The translations under genes were made by a program, and so were the position numbers. DNA of 64,000 bases from Acinetobacter zhairuonensis (GTDB lineage Bacteria > Pseudomonadota > Gammaproteobacteria > Pseudomonadales > Moraxellaceae): the NCBI RefSeq assembly GCF_022601715.1, contig NZ_JAKVIM010000004.1:124001-188000 (forward strand). The letters are read 5' to 3'. The notes beneath the pieces are model-generated. The model was not told the origin of the DNA and made no database searches. It saw nothing but the letters and a program-made list of their open reading frames with translations. Of this stretch, positions 54,812 to 64,000 are shown piece by piece (within the stretch, counting starts at the first letter, position 1; each line of letters begins with the position of its first letter).

Positions 54812-55189
54812 TTAGAAAACTGCTTTATTTTTTAGAAACTTAGAAAGTCCCTTAATCCAAGCATTGAGCAGATATAAAAAGGCTATCAGGGCAAACACCA
54901 CGCCTGCAACCGTACAACCCGTAACCCATAACGCACTATTCCAGGTGAAGAAACACAGCGGAATAAACCACAGTGCTGCAAACAGGCTTAAAACGGTATA
55001 AATGATAATGTTACGCATGACCCAAAGGGCTTGGGCTTGTAACCAGACTTCAGCATTGTCGACTTGGGCAACTTTGCGGGCAAACCAATAGGCAAAAATC
55101 CCGCTAATGACGGTAAACAGTGCCAAAAACATGAAGACATAAGAAATCGCGATAGAGCGGCGATACTTGGTTAAACTGTCTTGCTTCAT
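54812..55189 (-). CDS. Small integral membrane protein of unknown function
   Basis: A 125-aa protein with four predicted helices (IAISYVFMFLALFTVISGIFAYWFA, MRNIIIYTVLSLFAALWFIPL, ALWVTGCTVAGVVFALIAFLYLL) and short loops. The layout resembles DUF-type membrane proteins of the DUF4870-like or TrbC-like kind, but I cannot assign it. ATG 55189. Single gene between dnaJ and the RND genes. Confidence 0.65.
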   Translation of the reverse strand: MKQDSLTKYRRSIAISYVFMFLALFTVISGIFAYWFARKVAQVDNAEVWLQAQALWVMRNIIIYTVLSLFAALWFIPLCFFTWNSALWVTGCTVAGVVFALIAFLYLLNAWIKGLSKFLKNKAVF

Positions 55190-55330
55190 GTGCGATTAAA
55201 CCTCATTACTACATCTGTGATTTTTTTAATATGTAGCAAAATTCCTAAGCTGAAATTTAATAAAAATATAAGGTGCTACTATATTGAAATTTTCAAACTT
55301 TCGCACCTCAAATTCGCAAAATATTTTGTA

Positions 55331-58300
55331 CTAACTGGTCTTTTTGACCTTAAACCATTGTGCATACAAGGCAGGTAAAAAGAATAGTGTGAGCAAAGTC
55401 GCAACTATGAGTCCACCCATGATTGCCACCGCCATCGGTCCAAAGAAAATACTACGAGATAAAGGAATCATCGCCAGCACTGCCGCCAGTGCAGTCAACA
55501 AAATAGGGCGGAAACGGCGCACAGTGGCTTCAATAATCGCATCCCATGTATTTTGACCTGCAGCACGATCCTGTTCAATTTGATCAATCAAAATCAGTGA
55601 GTTGCGCATGATCATCCCAGATAAAGCAATCGTGCCCAACATGGCAACAAAACCAAAAGGTTTATTGAACAACAATAAGAACAGCACCACGCCAATCAAA
55701 CCCAGCGGTGCGGTCAGCAAGACCATAGTCGCCCGTGACATACTTTTCAGTTGAATCACCAACAAGGTCATTACCACTGCCAAGAAAAATGGCATGCCTG
55801 CATTCACCGACTTCTGTCCACGTGCCGATTCTTCCACAGTGCCGCCGACGTCTAACAGATAACCTGCTGGCAATTGTGCACGCACCTGTTGCATCTTTTC
55901 AGATAACTCTGCGACGACGGTGGCAGGTTGTAGCCCTGTGCCAATATCTGCGCGCACGGTAATGGTTGGTAAACGGTTACGATGCCAAATTAATCCTTCT
56001 TCAAAGCGATAGGCAATTTTGGCAATTTGTGCCAAGGGCACAGAAGTACCCTGAGCGGTCGGTACCGCCAAGCTGGCAATTGACTCCACACTTAACCGTT
56101 CCGCTTCTTCGCCACGCAAACGGATATCAATAAGCTCACGCTTTTCCCGATAAGGATGTAACACCGCCCCTTGAATGGAACTGTTCAAGAAGTTGGCAAG
56201 CTCGACACTGGAAACTCCCATCTGACGGGCTCGATCCTGATCAATTTGTAATTCAATGATTTTACTCGGCTCCCCCCAATCGAGATGCACATTGCTGGTA
56301 TTGGGATTGTCATCAATGACCGCCGCGACTTGATGCGCCGACTGACGCACAGTCTCTAGGTCTTCCCCTGAAATACGGTACTGGATCGGATAGCCCACAG
56401 GCGGACCATTTTCCAGCAAGGACACACGAGTTCGCACATGCGGTAATAATACGCGAATTTGATGCTCTAGTGCCTGACGAATCTCATCGCGATCCTCCAA
56501 AGAAGCGGCCAAGACCACAAACTGAGCAAAACTGGCTTGCGGTAATTGCTGATCTAAAGGCAGGTAAAACCGTGGTGATCCCGTGCCGACATAGGCGACA
56601 TAGTTTTCAATCCCTTGCTGCTGTGCAAGGAACTGTTCCACTTTTTTGACCGCTGCCTCGGTGGCTTTTAACGATGCCCCTTCTTCCAGTTTTAAATCCA
56701 CCAAAATTTCGGCACGATTTGACGGCGGGAAAAATTGCTGCGGCACCAGCTTAAACATCAGCACGGACAGGACAAACATGCCCAGCGTTGCCGCAATCAC
56801 GGTTTTACGGTAAGTCACGCACCAGTTCACCCATGCGCGAAAGCGCTGATAAAACTTGGTCTGATAGGGATCATGTGTTGTGCCATGTAATATGACTGGC
56901 TGCGGTTCGGGTTGCTTTCTGAAGCGTGCCCACATGCGTTGATACCAAGCGGCTTGGGTTGGCTGCTGCTGAAAATCGGGTAATAACTTATCGCCCAAAT
57001 ATGGCACGAACAGCACTGCGGCAAGCCAAGACACAATTAAGGCAATGCTCACCACCTGAAAAATCGAACGGGTATATTCCCCCGTACTGGATGCTGCGGT
57101 GGCAATCGGCAGGAAACCAGCAGCAGTAATTAAGGTGCCTGTCAGCATCGGAAATGCCGTGGTTTTCCATGCAAAACCTGCCGCCTGCAAGCGGCTATAG
57201 CCCTGTTCCATACGGATTGCCATCATTTCAATGGCAATAATGGCATCATCCACCAGTAAACCGAGGGCTAAAATCAGGGCACCAAGGGAAATTTTATGCA
57301 ACCCGACATCAAACAGATGCATGCCTGCAAAGGTCATTGCCAGCACCAGTGGAATGGAAAATGCCACCACCAAGCCTGTACGAAAGCCCAGAGAGAAGAA
57401 GCTCACCAGCAAGACAATAATCACCGCCTCTGCCAGCACCTTCATAAATTCATGCACACTGCGTTCAACCGCGACAGGTTGATCGGAAACTTTTTGCAAC
57501 TGCATGCCCAAAGGCAGACTTTGCTGCAAGGTCGCAAACTCGGTTTCCAAGTGCTTACCCAAAGCCAGAATATCCCCGCCTTTGCGCATAGACACTGCAA
57601 TGCCAATGCCATTTTCACCCTTGAAACGCATCCTTGGCTGGGCAGGCTCGCTAAAACCACGATACACGTCAGCGACATCACCCAGTTGAATGGTTTGACC
57701 ATTCACCAGCAAAGGCATTTTTTTTAGTTCATCCACACTGTGCAGCTGACCACTGACCCGAATCTGAATGCGGTCGCTCTGGGTTTCAAAATAGCCTGCA
57801 CTGGCCATGGCATTTTGTTGCTGCAAAGCTTGTTGAATGGCACTGAGCGGAATCCCAAGCTGAGTGGCTTTGGTATTGGACAGATCAATCCAGATTTTCT
57901 GGTCTTGCAGCCCGATCAGCTCAACCTTTCCAACATCTTTCACTCGCTGTAATTGCAGTTGCAGGCGGTCAGCATATTCTTTTAACACTGCATAATCATA
58001 GTCTTTGCCTGTCAGTACATAGATGTTGCCAAAGGTATCGCCAAACTCATCATTAAAGAATGGACCTTGCACATCACTCGGCAGCTCATGCCGCATATCA
58101 TTGACTTTTTTGCGCACGTCATACCAGACATCGGGAATCTGTGCCGAACGCAACGAATCCTTCGCCACAAAGGTCACCAACGATTCACCTGGACGGGAAT
58201 ACGCCATGATGCGTTCATAATTGCCGGTACTCATCAGCTCCTTTTCAATCCGATCGGTCACCTGTAAAGACACTTGCTCGGCCGTAGCACCTGGCCAGTA

Positions 58301-58453
58301 GGTCTGTACCACCATAACTTTAAAGGTAAAAGGAGGATCTTCACTTTGTGACAATTTGGAATAAGACACCATCCCCACGATGCCCAGTAGAATCATGAAA
58401 TACAGGATTAAGCCTTTATTTTTCAGCGCCCATTCCGACAGGTTAAAATTCAT
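55331..58453 (-). CDS. RND efflux transporter permease subunit (AcrB/TriC-like)
   Basis: Proton-driven inner-membrane pump, 1040 aa, with twelve helices and two large periplasmic loops. The helix-4 proton relay is present in SLGALILALGLLVDDAIIAIEMM (the Asp pair), and the second-half repeat is SRATMVLLTAPLGLIGVVLFLLLF. The N-terminus MNFNLSEWALKNKGLILYF and the QTYWPGATAEQVSLQVTDRIEKEL porter region match the HAE1-type, TriC-like branch. It shares an ATGA overlap with the adaptor gene upstream. No outer-membrane factor is nearby, so TolC or OprM type must come from elsewhere. Substrates unknown. Confidence 0.9.
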   Translation of the reverse strand: MNFNLSEWALKNKGLILYFMILLGIVGMVSYSKLSQSEDPPFTFKVMVVQTYWPGATAEQVSLQVTDRIEKELMSTGNYERIMAYSRPGESLVTFVAKDSLRSAQIPDVWYDVRKKVNDMRHELPSDVQGPFFNDEFGDTFGNIYVLTGKDYDYAVLKEYADRLQLQLQRVKDVGKVELIGLQDQKIWIDLSNTKATQLGIPLSAIQQALQQQNAMASAGYFETQSDRIQIRVSGQLHSVDELKKMPLLVNGQTIQLGDVADVYRGFSEPAQPRMRFKGENGIGIAVSMRKGGDILALGKHLETEFATLQQSLPLGMQLQKVSDQPVAVERSVHEFMKVLAEAVIIVLLVSFFSLGFRTGLVVAFSIPLVLAMTFAGMHLFDVGLHKISLGALILALGLLVDDAIIAIEMMAIRMEQGYSRLQAAGFAWKTTAFPMLTGTLITAAGFLPIATAASSTGEYTRSIFQVVSIALIVSWLAAVLFVPYLGDKLLPDFQQQPTQAAWYQRMWARFRKQPEPQPVILHGTTHDPYQTKFYQRFRAWVNWCVTYRKTVIAATLGMFVLSVLMFKLVPQQFFPPSNRAEILVDLKLEEGASLKATEAAVKKVEQFLAQQQGIENYVAYVGTGSPRFYLPLDQQLPQASFAQFVVLAASLEDRDEIRQALEHQIRVLLPHVRTRVSLLENGPPVGYPIQYRISGEDLETVRQSAHQVAAVIDDNPNTSNVHLDWGEPSKIIELQIDQDRARQMGVSSVELANFLNSSIQGAVLHPYREKRELIDIRLRGEEAERLSVESIASLAVPTAQGTSVPLAQIAKIAYRFEEGLIWHRNRLPTITVRADIGTGLQPATVVAELSEKMQQVRAQLPAGYLLDVGGTVEESARGQKSVNAGMPFFLAVVMTLLVIQLKSMSRATMVLLTAPLGLIGVVLFLLLFNKPFGFVAMLGTIALSGMIMRNSLILIDQIEQDRAAGQNTWDAIIEATVRRFRPILLTALAAVLAMIPLSRSIFFGPMAVAIMGGLIVATLLTLFFLPALYAQWFKVKKTS

Positions 58454-59571
58454 GATTTTGCTCCTGTCGCAGACTTGCTGCCAGACAGTTGCACGGCACG
58501 ATTTTCACGATCAATCGGATGAATTTTTTGCTGCTCACGTAACAGGTGCACGCCTCCTACCACCACATAATCTTCAGGCTGCAAGCCCGAAAGCACAGCT
58601 ACGCTGTCACGTCCATAGGTCCCCAAGGTCACCTGTACTTTATGCACGCGTGAATCAGGACGAACCACCCAAACATAAGCCTGTTGCCCATTTGCAGAAA
58701 CACTGGAGAGCGGTACGCTCAAGCCATGAGTTTGCGGCGTACTGAAAAAGACCCGTGCACTTTGCCCCAACTGAATCTCTGGGTGATTGCCTTTCAATGC
58801 CACTTTGACACTAAAAGTACGGGACTGATCTGCTGCAGGTGAAATCTCACGCACGTAGCCTGCAACTTGATCCTCTGGCTTCGACCACATGCTGATCAGT
58901 GCCTGCTGTCCGATGCTTAACTCACTGATGGCTTGTTCAGGCACCCCGATCAAGACTTCACGCTCACCATCCATCGCCAGTTGATAAGCCGCTTGCCCTG
59001 CCGCAACCACCTGCCCGACTTCGATATTGCGTGCCGTAATTACCCCGCTTTTGTCCGCAATCAGTTGGTTATAACGGGTCTGGTTTTGGCTCACCTCATA
59101 GTTGGATTGTGCCTGCTTCAAACTGGCTAATGCAGCTTGATATTGATTCAGCATGGCATCATATTGCGAGCGACTGACGGCGTTCATTGGTAACAATTGC
59201 TTAAACCGAGCCAACTCCTGTTCTGCCACTTTGGCTGCTGACTGGGCACTGTCCAGTTGGGCACGGGCAGCATTCAGTTGTAGCTGAGCATCTTTAACAT
59301 CTAATTGAGCCAGCACTTGCCCAACCTGTACGCGATCTCCCACTTCTGCAAAACGTTGCATCACCTGTCCAGATACACGGAATGCCAAATCGGTTTGTTG
59401 CCGTGCTTTGACTTCCCCTGCATAACTTTTTTGCTCCTTAACGCTATTACTGGGTTGGGTCACCATCACCAAGGGTTGATGTTCGGTGGTTGCCTGCTCA
59501 CGACTACAGCCCCAAAGGGTCAAACTGCATAAAATCATTAAACTGGTCATCAGGGTCTTCGCAGGCTTCAT
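58450..59571 (-). CDS. RND efflux periplasmic adaptor (membrane-fusion) lipoprotein
   Basis: A 373-aa adaptor linking pump and outer-membrane channel. The signal ends LTLWGC (Cys22), suggesting a lipoprotein. Adaptor order is clear: lipoyl half RQQTDLAFRVSGQVMQRFAEVGDRVQVGQVLAQLD, a coiled-coil hairpin with AARAQLDSAQSAAKVAEQELARFKQL, the second lipoyl half SGVITARNIEVGQVVAAGQAAYQLA, a beta barrel, and a membrane-proximal domain. It overlaps the pump gene by 4 bases and has a TetR gene divergent, so repression by that gene is likely. Confidence 0.92.
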   Translation of the reverse strand: MKPAKTLMTSLMILCSLTLWGCSREQATTEHQPLVMVTQPSNSVKEQKSYAGEVKARQQTDLAFRVSGQVMQRFAEVGDRVQVGQVLAQLDVKDAQLQLNAARAQLDSAQSAAKVAEQELARFKQLLPMNAVSRSQYDAMLNQYQAALASLKQAQSNYEVSQNQTRYNQLIADKSGVITARNIEVGQVVAAGQAAYQLAMDGEREVLIGVPEQAISELSIGQQALISMWSKPEDQVAGYVREISPAADQSRTFSVKVALKGNHPEIQLGQSARVFFSTPQTHGLSVPLSSVSANGQQAYVWVVRPDSRVHKVQVTLGTYGRDSVAVLSGLQPEDYVVVGGVHLLREQQKIHPIDRENRAVQLSGSKSATGAKS

Positions 59572-59634
59572 GTGCTGGTGCTCTTATCTAAAAGTCATTT
59601 TTAGGGCAAAATACTAAGCTGTTCTTTGAACAAT

Positions 59635-59670
59635 TTTTAATTAATATACCATGCGGTACATTAATTAAAA
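59635..59670. promoter_or_regulatory. Long operator palindrome between RND genes and TetR gene
   Basis: A 16-bp inverted repeat (TTTTAATTAATATACC / GGTACATTAATTAAAA) with ATGC between, a single mismatch at one position. Sited between the adaptor start (59571) and the regulator start (59718). It is symmetric in the way expected of a TetR-type operator controlling both directions. Confidence 0.75.
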
Positions 59671-59717
59671 GCCCTACTTGAAGTAAATGACTTTATTCAC
59701 CTGAACTGGAAAATTTT

Positions 59718-60341
59718 GTGCAAATGAATGTCGGTCGGCCCAAAGACTTGGAAAAACATAAGCAAATTCTGCTTGCAGCCAAAAACCTGTTCCTGAAACA
59801 GGGCTATCATGGTTGCAGCATGAATCAGATTGCCAAAGAAGCGGGTGTCACTAAACTCACGATTTATAATCACTTTCAGGACAAAGCCAGTCTATTTACC
59901 TGTGCCATTGAACAGACCTGTGAATCCTTAATGGAAACACGTCCGTTTGAATTAACCGCAGACAGCCATTTTCTGGATGCTTTCGCCCAAACCTGTCAAA
60001 TCGCGTTAAATATTGTGTATTTACCCGAAGCCGTGAAACTGGAGCATTTACTGATTGAACTGGCGGCTGAACAGAACCCGCTTGCCTTGCAGTTTTATAA
60101 TGCCTCGCACCAAAAAATGTGTGATGGCTGGGAAGATTTCTTTCAGCAAGCCGCAGCACTGGGATTTATTCAAACAGCCGATGTGGAACAACAGCGCTTA
60201 TTGCTGCTGTCTTTATTGCTGGGACTACGCCATTTAGAAATTCTGCTGGGTGTGCGTACTATTCCCACTCCACAGGAACAACAAGAGATTATTCAACAAA
60301 GCATTCAGCTGTTCATGCTGAAATATGCACCAACGACCTAA
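59718..60341 (+). CDS. TetR family regulator of the adjacent RND efflux genes
   Basis: A 207-aa TetR/AcrR-type repressor. The DNA-binding domain is VGRPKDLEKHKQILLAAKNLFLKQGYHGCSMNQIAKEAGVTKLTIYNHFQDKASLF, then helical ligand domain. The GTG at 59718 fits the GGA site 7 bases upstream; an in-frame ATG (59724) is an alternative. It is divergent from the adaptor gene, with a near-perfect operator between. Likely a local repressor of the efflux operon. Ligand unknown. Confidence 0.87.
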   Translation: MQMNVGRPKDLEKHKQILLAAKNLFLKQGYHGCSMNQIAKEAGVTKLTIYNHFQDKASLFTCAIEQTCESLMETRPFELTADSHFLDAFAQTCQIALNIVYLPEAVKLEHLLIELAAEQNPLALQFYNASHQKMCDGWEDFFQQAAALGFIQTADVEQQRLLLLSLLLGLRHLEILLGVRTIPTPQEQQEIIQQSIQLFMLKYAPTT

Positions 60342-60397
60342 TGGTCATTGCCGTGTCTGCCTGCGTTGGTCAGGCATCATCTAATTGCTAGTTTTAT

Positions 60398-60459
60398 CGA
60401 CAAAAGCTTGCGACTTTTGTCGTCCTGCCACTTGGCATTACGGCAAATCGAGGTATAGT
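60398..60459 (+). promoter_or_regulatory. ppc promoter with upstream hairpin
   Basis: TTGGCA (60432-60437), a 16-bp spacer, and TATAGT (60454-60459) give a good sigma-70 promoter, 28 bp before the ppc start codon. A perfect 9-bp hairpin (CGACAAAAG / CTTTTGTCG, 60398-60422) lies upstream and may end the TetR transcript. Confidence 0.6.
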
Positions 60460-60487
60460 CAAAAGAATAAGAACTGGAGAATGGAAA

Positions 60488-63178
60488 ATGATTCAACAAA
60501 TTGATGCTCCACTACGCGAAGACGTACGGTTACTTGGTAATTTATTGGGGGAAACCCTAAAACAACACGCCGGGCAAGATTTGTTTAATCAGATAGAACA
60601 AATTCGGGCACTTGCCAAAGGTGCACGTGACGGACAGGTCGAAGCCGAAAAACAACTCGAACAACTGTTTCTAAGTCTTGAAGATGAAGAAATTCTGCCT
60701 TTAACCCGTGCCTTCACGCACTTTCTCAACTTTGCCAATATTGCCGAACAGTACCATGTGGTACGCAGTCGTCGCCAAAGCGAATTTGATCCTGAAGCAC
60801 CATCACCGAATCCACTTGATCATCTGTTCCAAAAATTTAAAGCGCATGAAGTCTCAGCCGAGCAGCTTTATCAACAACTGTGTGAACTAAAAATTGAATT
60901 GGTGCTGACTGCTCATCCAACCGAAGTCAGCCGTCGTACCCTGATTCAGAAATATGACGGTATTAATGACTGCCTGTTTAAATTTGACCAGCAGAAACTC
61001 ACCCCACGTGAACGCCAAGCAGTTTTAGAAGACTTAAAACAACTCATCTGTTCTGCATGGCAGACCGATGAAATTCGTCAACATCGCCCAACGCCTGTCG
61101 ATGAAGCCAAATGGGGCTTCACTACCATTGAGCAAACCTTATGGAATGCGGTGCCTAAATTCATACGTGAACTGGATGGCATGGTAGAAGAACATTGCGG
61201 ACAGCGCCTGCCGCTACATGTTGCGCCTGTGCGTTTTGCTTCATGGATGGGCGGTGACCGTGATGGCAATCCAAATGTGACGCATAACGTCACGCAGGAA
61301 GTATTGTGGTTATCGCGCTGGAAAGCGGCGGATTTGTATTTACGCGATATTGAAGATTTACGCTGGGAACTCTCGCTGCAAAGCTGTAGTAATGAGTTAA
61401 TGCAAGCCTTGGGTACGCCACATCCTGAACCTTATCGTGAATATTTACGTGACACCCGTGAACGCTTAAAAATTACGCGTGAATGGCTCGCAAAAAAACT
61501 ACAAGACCCAGACTTAGCCTTAGATGACAGTCGAGTGATTAAAAGTAAAAACGAGCTATTACAGCCTTTATTACTCTGCTACCGCTCGCTCATGTCGTGC
61601 AACCTGCCCGAAATTGCCAATGGTAAATTGCTGGACTTTATCCATCGGGTGAATTGCTTCGGGATTGAATTACTCAAATTAGATATTCGTCAGGAATCAG
61701 GACGTCATCGCCAAGCCATTTCCGCCATTACCGAATATTTGGGACTGGGTAATTTTGAAACTTGGACGGAACAAGCACGTCAGAACTTTTTATTACAAGA
61801 ACTACAAAGTAAGCGCCCGCTGCTACCGAAACATTTAAATGAACCTGAACAAAGCCTGATTTTGCATCCCGATGTTCAGGAAGTATTTGCCACCATGCGT
61901 ACCTTAGCTGAACAGCCTGCGGAAAGCTTGGGCGCCTATATCATTTCCATGGCGGAATATCCAAGTGACGTGCTGGCGGTCTTGTTGTTACAGAAAGAAG
62001 CTGGGATTCAGCATCCTTTACGTGTGGTGCCTTTATTTGAAACGCTGAAAGATTTGGATGGTGCTGCAAAAACCATGCAAACCTTGTTTGATATGCATTG
62101 GTATAAACAGCATATTCAGGGCAAGCATGAAGTCATGATCGGCTATTCAGACTCAGCTAAAGATGCAGGCTTTATGTCCGCCAACTGGGCACAATACCGT
62201 GCTCAGGAAGAATTGACCGCGATTGCCAAACAGCATGGCATCCAACTGACTTTATTCCATGGTCGTGGCGGTTCGATTAGCCGTGGTGGTGCACCGACCC
62301 AACAGGCGTTGTTCTCACAGCCACCGGGTTCTATTTCAGGTGCCATTCGTGTCACCGAACAAGGTGAAATGATCCGCTTCAAGTTTGGACTGGAAGGTAT
62401 TGCCCTGCAAAATCTGGAAATTTATACCGCAGCAACACTGGAAGCGACCTTACTTCCACCACCGGTTCCGAAAGCAGAATGGCGCGAACTGATGCACCGC
62501 ATGACTGATCTTTCAGTGCAGGTTTATCGTCAAACGGTACGTGAAAATCCGCATTTCGTGAAATATTTAAGAACCGTGACCCCTGAACTGGAACTGCAAA
62601 TGTTGCCATTGGGGTCGCGCCCTGCAAAACGTAAAGTCAGCGGTGGGATTGAATCCTTGCGTGCCATTCCTTGGGTGTTTGCCTGGACACAAATTCGTTT
62701 GATGTTGCCTGCGTGGTTAGGTACAGGGGCTGCCATCAATCAAGTGATTGAGCAAGGTCATAAAGCCACTTTGGAAGAAATGCTGCAACAATGGCCATAT
62801 TTCCAGACCTTAATTGATATGCTGGAAATGGTCTTGTCCAAAGCCGATAGTCATGTGGCTCTCTACTATGAAGCACACTTGACCCAAGATGAAGACTTAA
62901 AAACACTCGGAGCTGAATTACGCCAACGCTTGCAAGAAGCAGTAGGGACTTTACTGACCCTGAAAGATGAATCGAAATTGCTCAGCAGCAATGAAGTCCT
63001 GGATCAGTCGATGCGCGTGCGTAAACCGTATTTACTGCCACTGCATTTACTCCAAGCCGAATTGATGAAACGACGCCGCCTCTATCTGGCAGAACGCCAA
63101 GCTGAACATACCCCTGTCGATCATGCGCTCATGGTCAGTATTGCGGGAATTGCGGCAGGCTTACGCAATACTGGTTAA
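60488..63178 (+). CDS. ppc: Phosphoenolpyruvate carboxylase
   Basis: Makes oxaloacetate from PEP and bicarbonate to refill the TCA cycle. The 896-aa protein has the catalytic His in LVLTAHPTEVSRRT (near residue 140), the FASWMGGDRDGNPNVTHNVT loop, GYSDSAKDAGFMSANWAQYRAQ, the GRGGSISRGGAPTQQAL loop, and the C-terminus MVSIAGIAAGLRNTG. Length is typical. The ATG at 60488 is followed by the family-typical region. Strong promoter upstream; a large palindrome follows the stop codon. Confidence 0.96.
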   Translation: MIQQIDAPLREDVRLLGNLLGETLKQHAGQDLFNQIEQIRALAKGARDGQVEAEKQLEQLFLSLEDEEILPLTRAFTHFLNFANIAEQYHVVRSRRQSEFDPEAPSPNPLDHLFQKFKAHEVSAEQLYQQLCELKIELVLTAHPTEVSRRTLIQKYDGINDCLFKFDQQKLTPRERQAVLEDLKQLICSAWQTDEIRQHRPTPVDEAKWGFTTIEQTLWNAVPKFIRELDGMVEEHCGQRLPLHVAPVRFASWMGGDRDGNPNVTHNVTQEVLWLSRWKAADLYLRDIEDLRWELSLQSCSNELMQALGTPHPEPYREYLRDTRERLKITREWLAKKLQDPDLALDDSRVIKSKNELLQPLLLCYRSLMSCNLPEIANGKLLDFIHRVNCFGIELLKLDIRQESGRHRQAISAITEYLGLGNFETWTEQARQNFLLQELQSKRPLLPKHLNEPEQSLILHPDVQEVFATMRTLAEQPAESLGAYIISMAEYPSDVLAVLLLQKEAGIQHPLRVVPLFETLKDLDGAAKTMQTLFDMHWYKQHIQGKHEVMIGYSDSAKDAGFMSANWAQYRAQEELTAIAKQHGIQLTLFHGRGGSISRGGAPTQQALFSQPPGSISGAIRVTEQGEMIRFKFGLEGIALQNLEIYTAATLEATLLPPPVPKAEWRELMHRMTDLSVQVYRQTVRENPHFVKYLRTVTPELELQMLPLGSRPAKRKVSGGIESLRAIPWVFAWTQIRLMLPAWLGTGAAINQVIEQGHKATLEEMLQQWPYFQTLIDMLEMVLSKADSHVALYYEAHLTQDEDLKTLGAELRQRLQEAVGTLLTLKDESKLLSSNEVLDQSMRVRKPYLLPLHLLQAELMKRRRLYLAERQAEHTPVDHALMVSIAGIAAGLRNTG

Positions 63179-63550
63179 TGCATTGATACAATATTGGACA
63201 GCCCAGCATAATGCTGGGCTGTCCAATATTGTAGGACTATCACCGACCGATTGGCAAAATCTATCTTGTGTAGTGCAATTTTCTGATTTTACAGGCATTG
63301 CAAAAAAAAAATTGAAAGATTGATAAAAAAAATTTATTGCTCATCAAAACCAGTAAATGTGATTTTTCGAACATAATTTATGGAATAATATATTGATTTC
63401 TTTTTAATTTAAAAATTACACTATTTTACCACTTGGTATAAAATCATTATAAATCATGCTTGTACTTAATTTAAAATTAAAAATCAATGATTAAATCACT
63501 CGAAAAGAAAGAGTATGATGTGCACAATTTATTTTTGAAGCGATCAATTT
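63179..63550. other. 372-bp gap between ppc and the RutG-like gene
   Basis: The left end holds the 47-bp palindrome. The remainder is very AT-rich and non-coding. A TATGAT (near 63514) just upstream of the permease could be a -10 box, without a convincing -35, and a GTGCAC palindrome lies close after it. I see no gene. Confidence 0.45.
63187..63233. repeat. 47-bp perfect palindrome downstream of ppc
   Basis: A 23-bp inverted repeat with a single central base, 9 bp past the ppc stop; core GACAGCCCAGCAT / ATGCTGGGCTGTC. RNA from either strand would make a very stable hairpin. No T-run follows, so it is not a canonical intrinsic terminator, although it may stop transcription or protect the mRNA end. 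Confidence 0.7.
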
Positions 63551-64000
63551 ATGTCCGATTGGTTTCCCAAATGGCGTCCCTATACAGGCAGTGTTGAAGC
63601 GCGTCCTGTAGGAACGAATGAATATCTTCCCCCTGCACAAAGTGCCGTATTGGGTATTCAACATGCTTTTGCCATGTTTGGTGCAACAGTACTTGCACCT
63701 TTCTTGATGGGCTTTGACCCGAATCTTGCCATCTTTATGTCAGGCATCTGTACCATCCTGTTCTTCTTGATGACAGGTGGACGTGTTCCAAGTTACCTCG
63801 GTTCAAGTTTTGCCTTTATTGGCGTGGTCATTGCCGCAACAGGTTATGCCGCTTCGGGAACAGGGGCACCGAATGCCAACCTCGCGGTTGCGGCTGGCGG
63901 GATCATGGCCTGTGGTGTGCTCTACGCACTGTTTGGTCTGATGGTCATGGCAACTGGAACCAAATGGATTGAAAAACTCATGCCGCCAGTGGTAACAGGT
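63551..64000 (+). CDS. rutG: Pyrimidine/uracil permease, RutG-like (partial, C-terminus off the right edge)
   Basis: N-terminal 150 residues of a nucleobase:cation symporter-2 (NCS2) protein. Helix 1 AVLGIQHAFAMFGATVLAPFLMGFDPNLAIFMSGI, then TGGRVPSYLGSSFAFIGVVIAATG and the last visible WIEKLMPPVVTG follow the RutG/UraA pattern, closest to RutG. It should carry uracil or another pyrimidine inward with protons. Incomplete at the window edge. No other rut genes are visible, so the gene symbol is a family-level name. Confidence 0.85.
   Translation, partial: MSDWFPKWRPYTGSVEARPVGTNEYLPPAQSAVLGIQHAFAMFGATVLAPFLMGFDPNLAIFMSGICTILFFLMTGGRVPSYLGSSFAFIGVVIAATGYAASGTGAPNANLAVAAGGIMACGVLYALFGLMVMATGTKWIEKLMPPVVTG

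Noticed and set aside
60938..62600. Several small frames inside ppc
   Set aside because: All are shadows of a complete, motif-rich ppc gene.

Overview
The window reads as core chromosome of an Acinetobacter-like gammaproteobacterium (Moraxellaceae). This rests on recognising protein families and gene orders: dapA-bamC-purC, dapB beside dnaJ, urtA-urtB, phoB-phoR, and the many short bidirectional terminators. It is inference from sequence memory, not a database match. The DNA is moderately AT-rich throughout, and codon use shows no obvious foreign island. I found no rRNA, tRNA, CRISPR array, insertion sequence, integrase or prophage. Genes are cut at both edges: urtB on the left and a RutG-type permease on the right.

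Layout. Positions 1-5.8 kb hold the urea importer start (urtA, urtB), then parE and yqiA, all on the minus strand. From 5.8 to 16 kb come a cytosolic lipase-like hydrolase, dsbB-gshA, a plus-strand run (DUF924 protein, lipoprotein, DUF445 protein, YbdL-type aminotransferase, MATE pump), and an SDR enzyme divergent from a TetR regulator. From 16 to 31 kb lie phoB-phoR, psd with a rhodanese, pncB, dtd, an SCP2 protein, serB with a divergent Smp/YtjB-like membrane protein, ppk, a BASS transporter and pncA. From 31 to 40 kb come an MhpT-like permease, a 626-bp regulatory gap, dapA-bamC-purC, and an amino-acid transport block (Lrp regulator, LysE exporter, ArtJ-Q-M-P importer). From 40 to 55 kb come rarA, a Fur-box-preceded exported esterase, a DNA-repair and housekeeping run (mutY, M23 lipoprotein, tag, ahr), a MocR and a LysR regulator, dapB and dnaJ. 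From 55 to 64 kb come an RND efflux pair with a divergent TetR regulator, ppc, and the start of a pyrimidine permease.

How the genes work together. Phosphate sensing (PhoBR) sits 10 kb from polyphosphate kinase. pncA and pncB together give the nicotinamide-to-NAD salvage route. dapA and dapB supply diaminopimelate. Import (Art) and probable export (LysE) of amino acids are adjacent. dsbB and gshA share a transcription unit and link disulfide formation to glutathione synthesis.

The more interesting signals are regulatory rather than new genes: a Pho box at phoB, a 7-1-7 Fur box, two long TetR-type operators, hairpins placed after both ABC binding-protein genes, a 21-bp-phased direct repeat upstream of dapA, a 47-bp perfect palindrome after ppc, and a diverged structured repeat on each side of the art operon. 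I see no convincing undescribed multigene system here.
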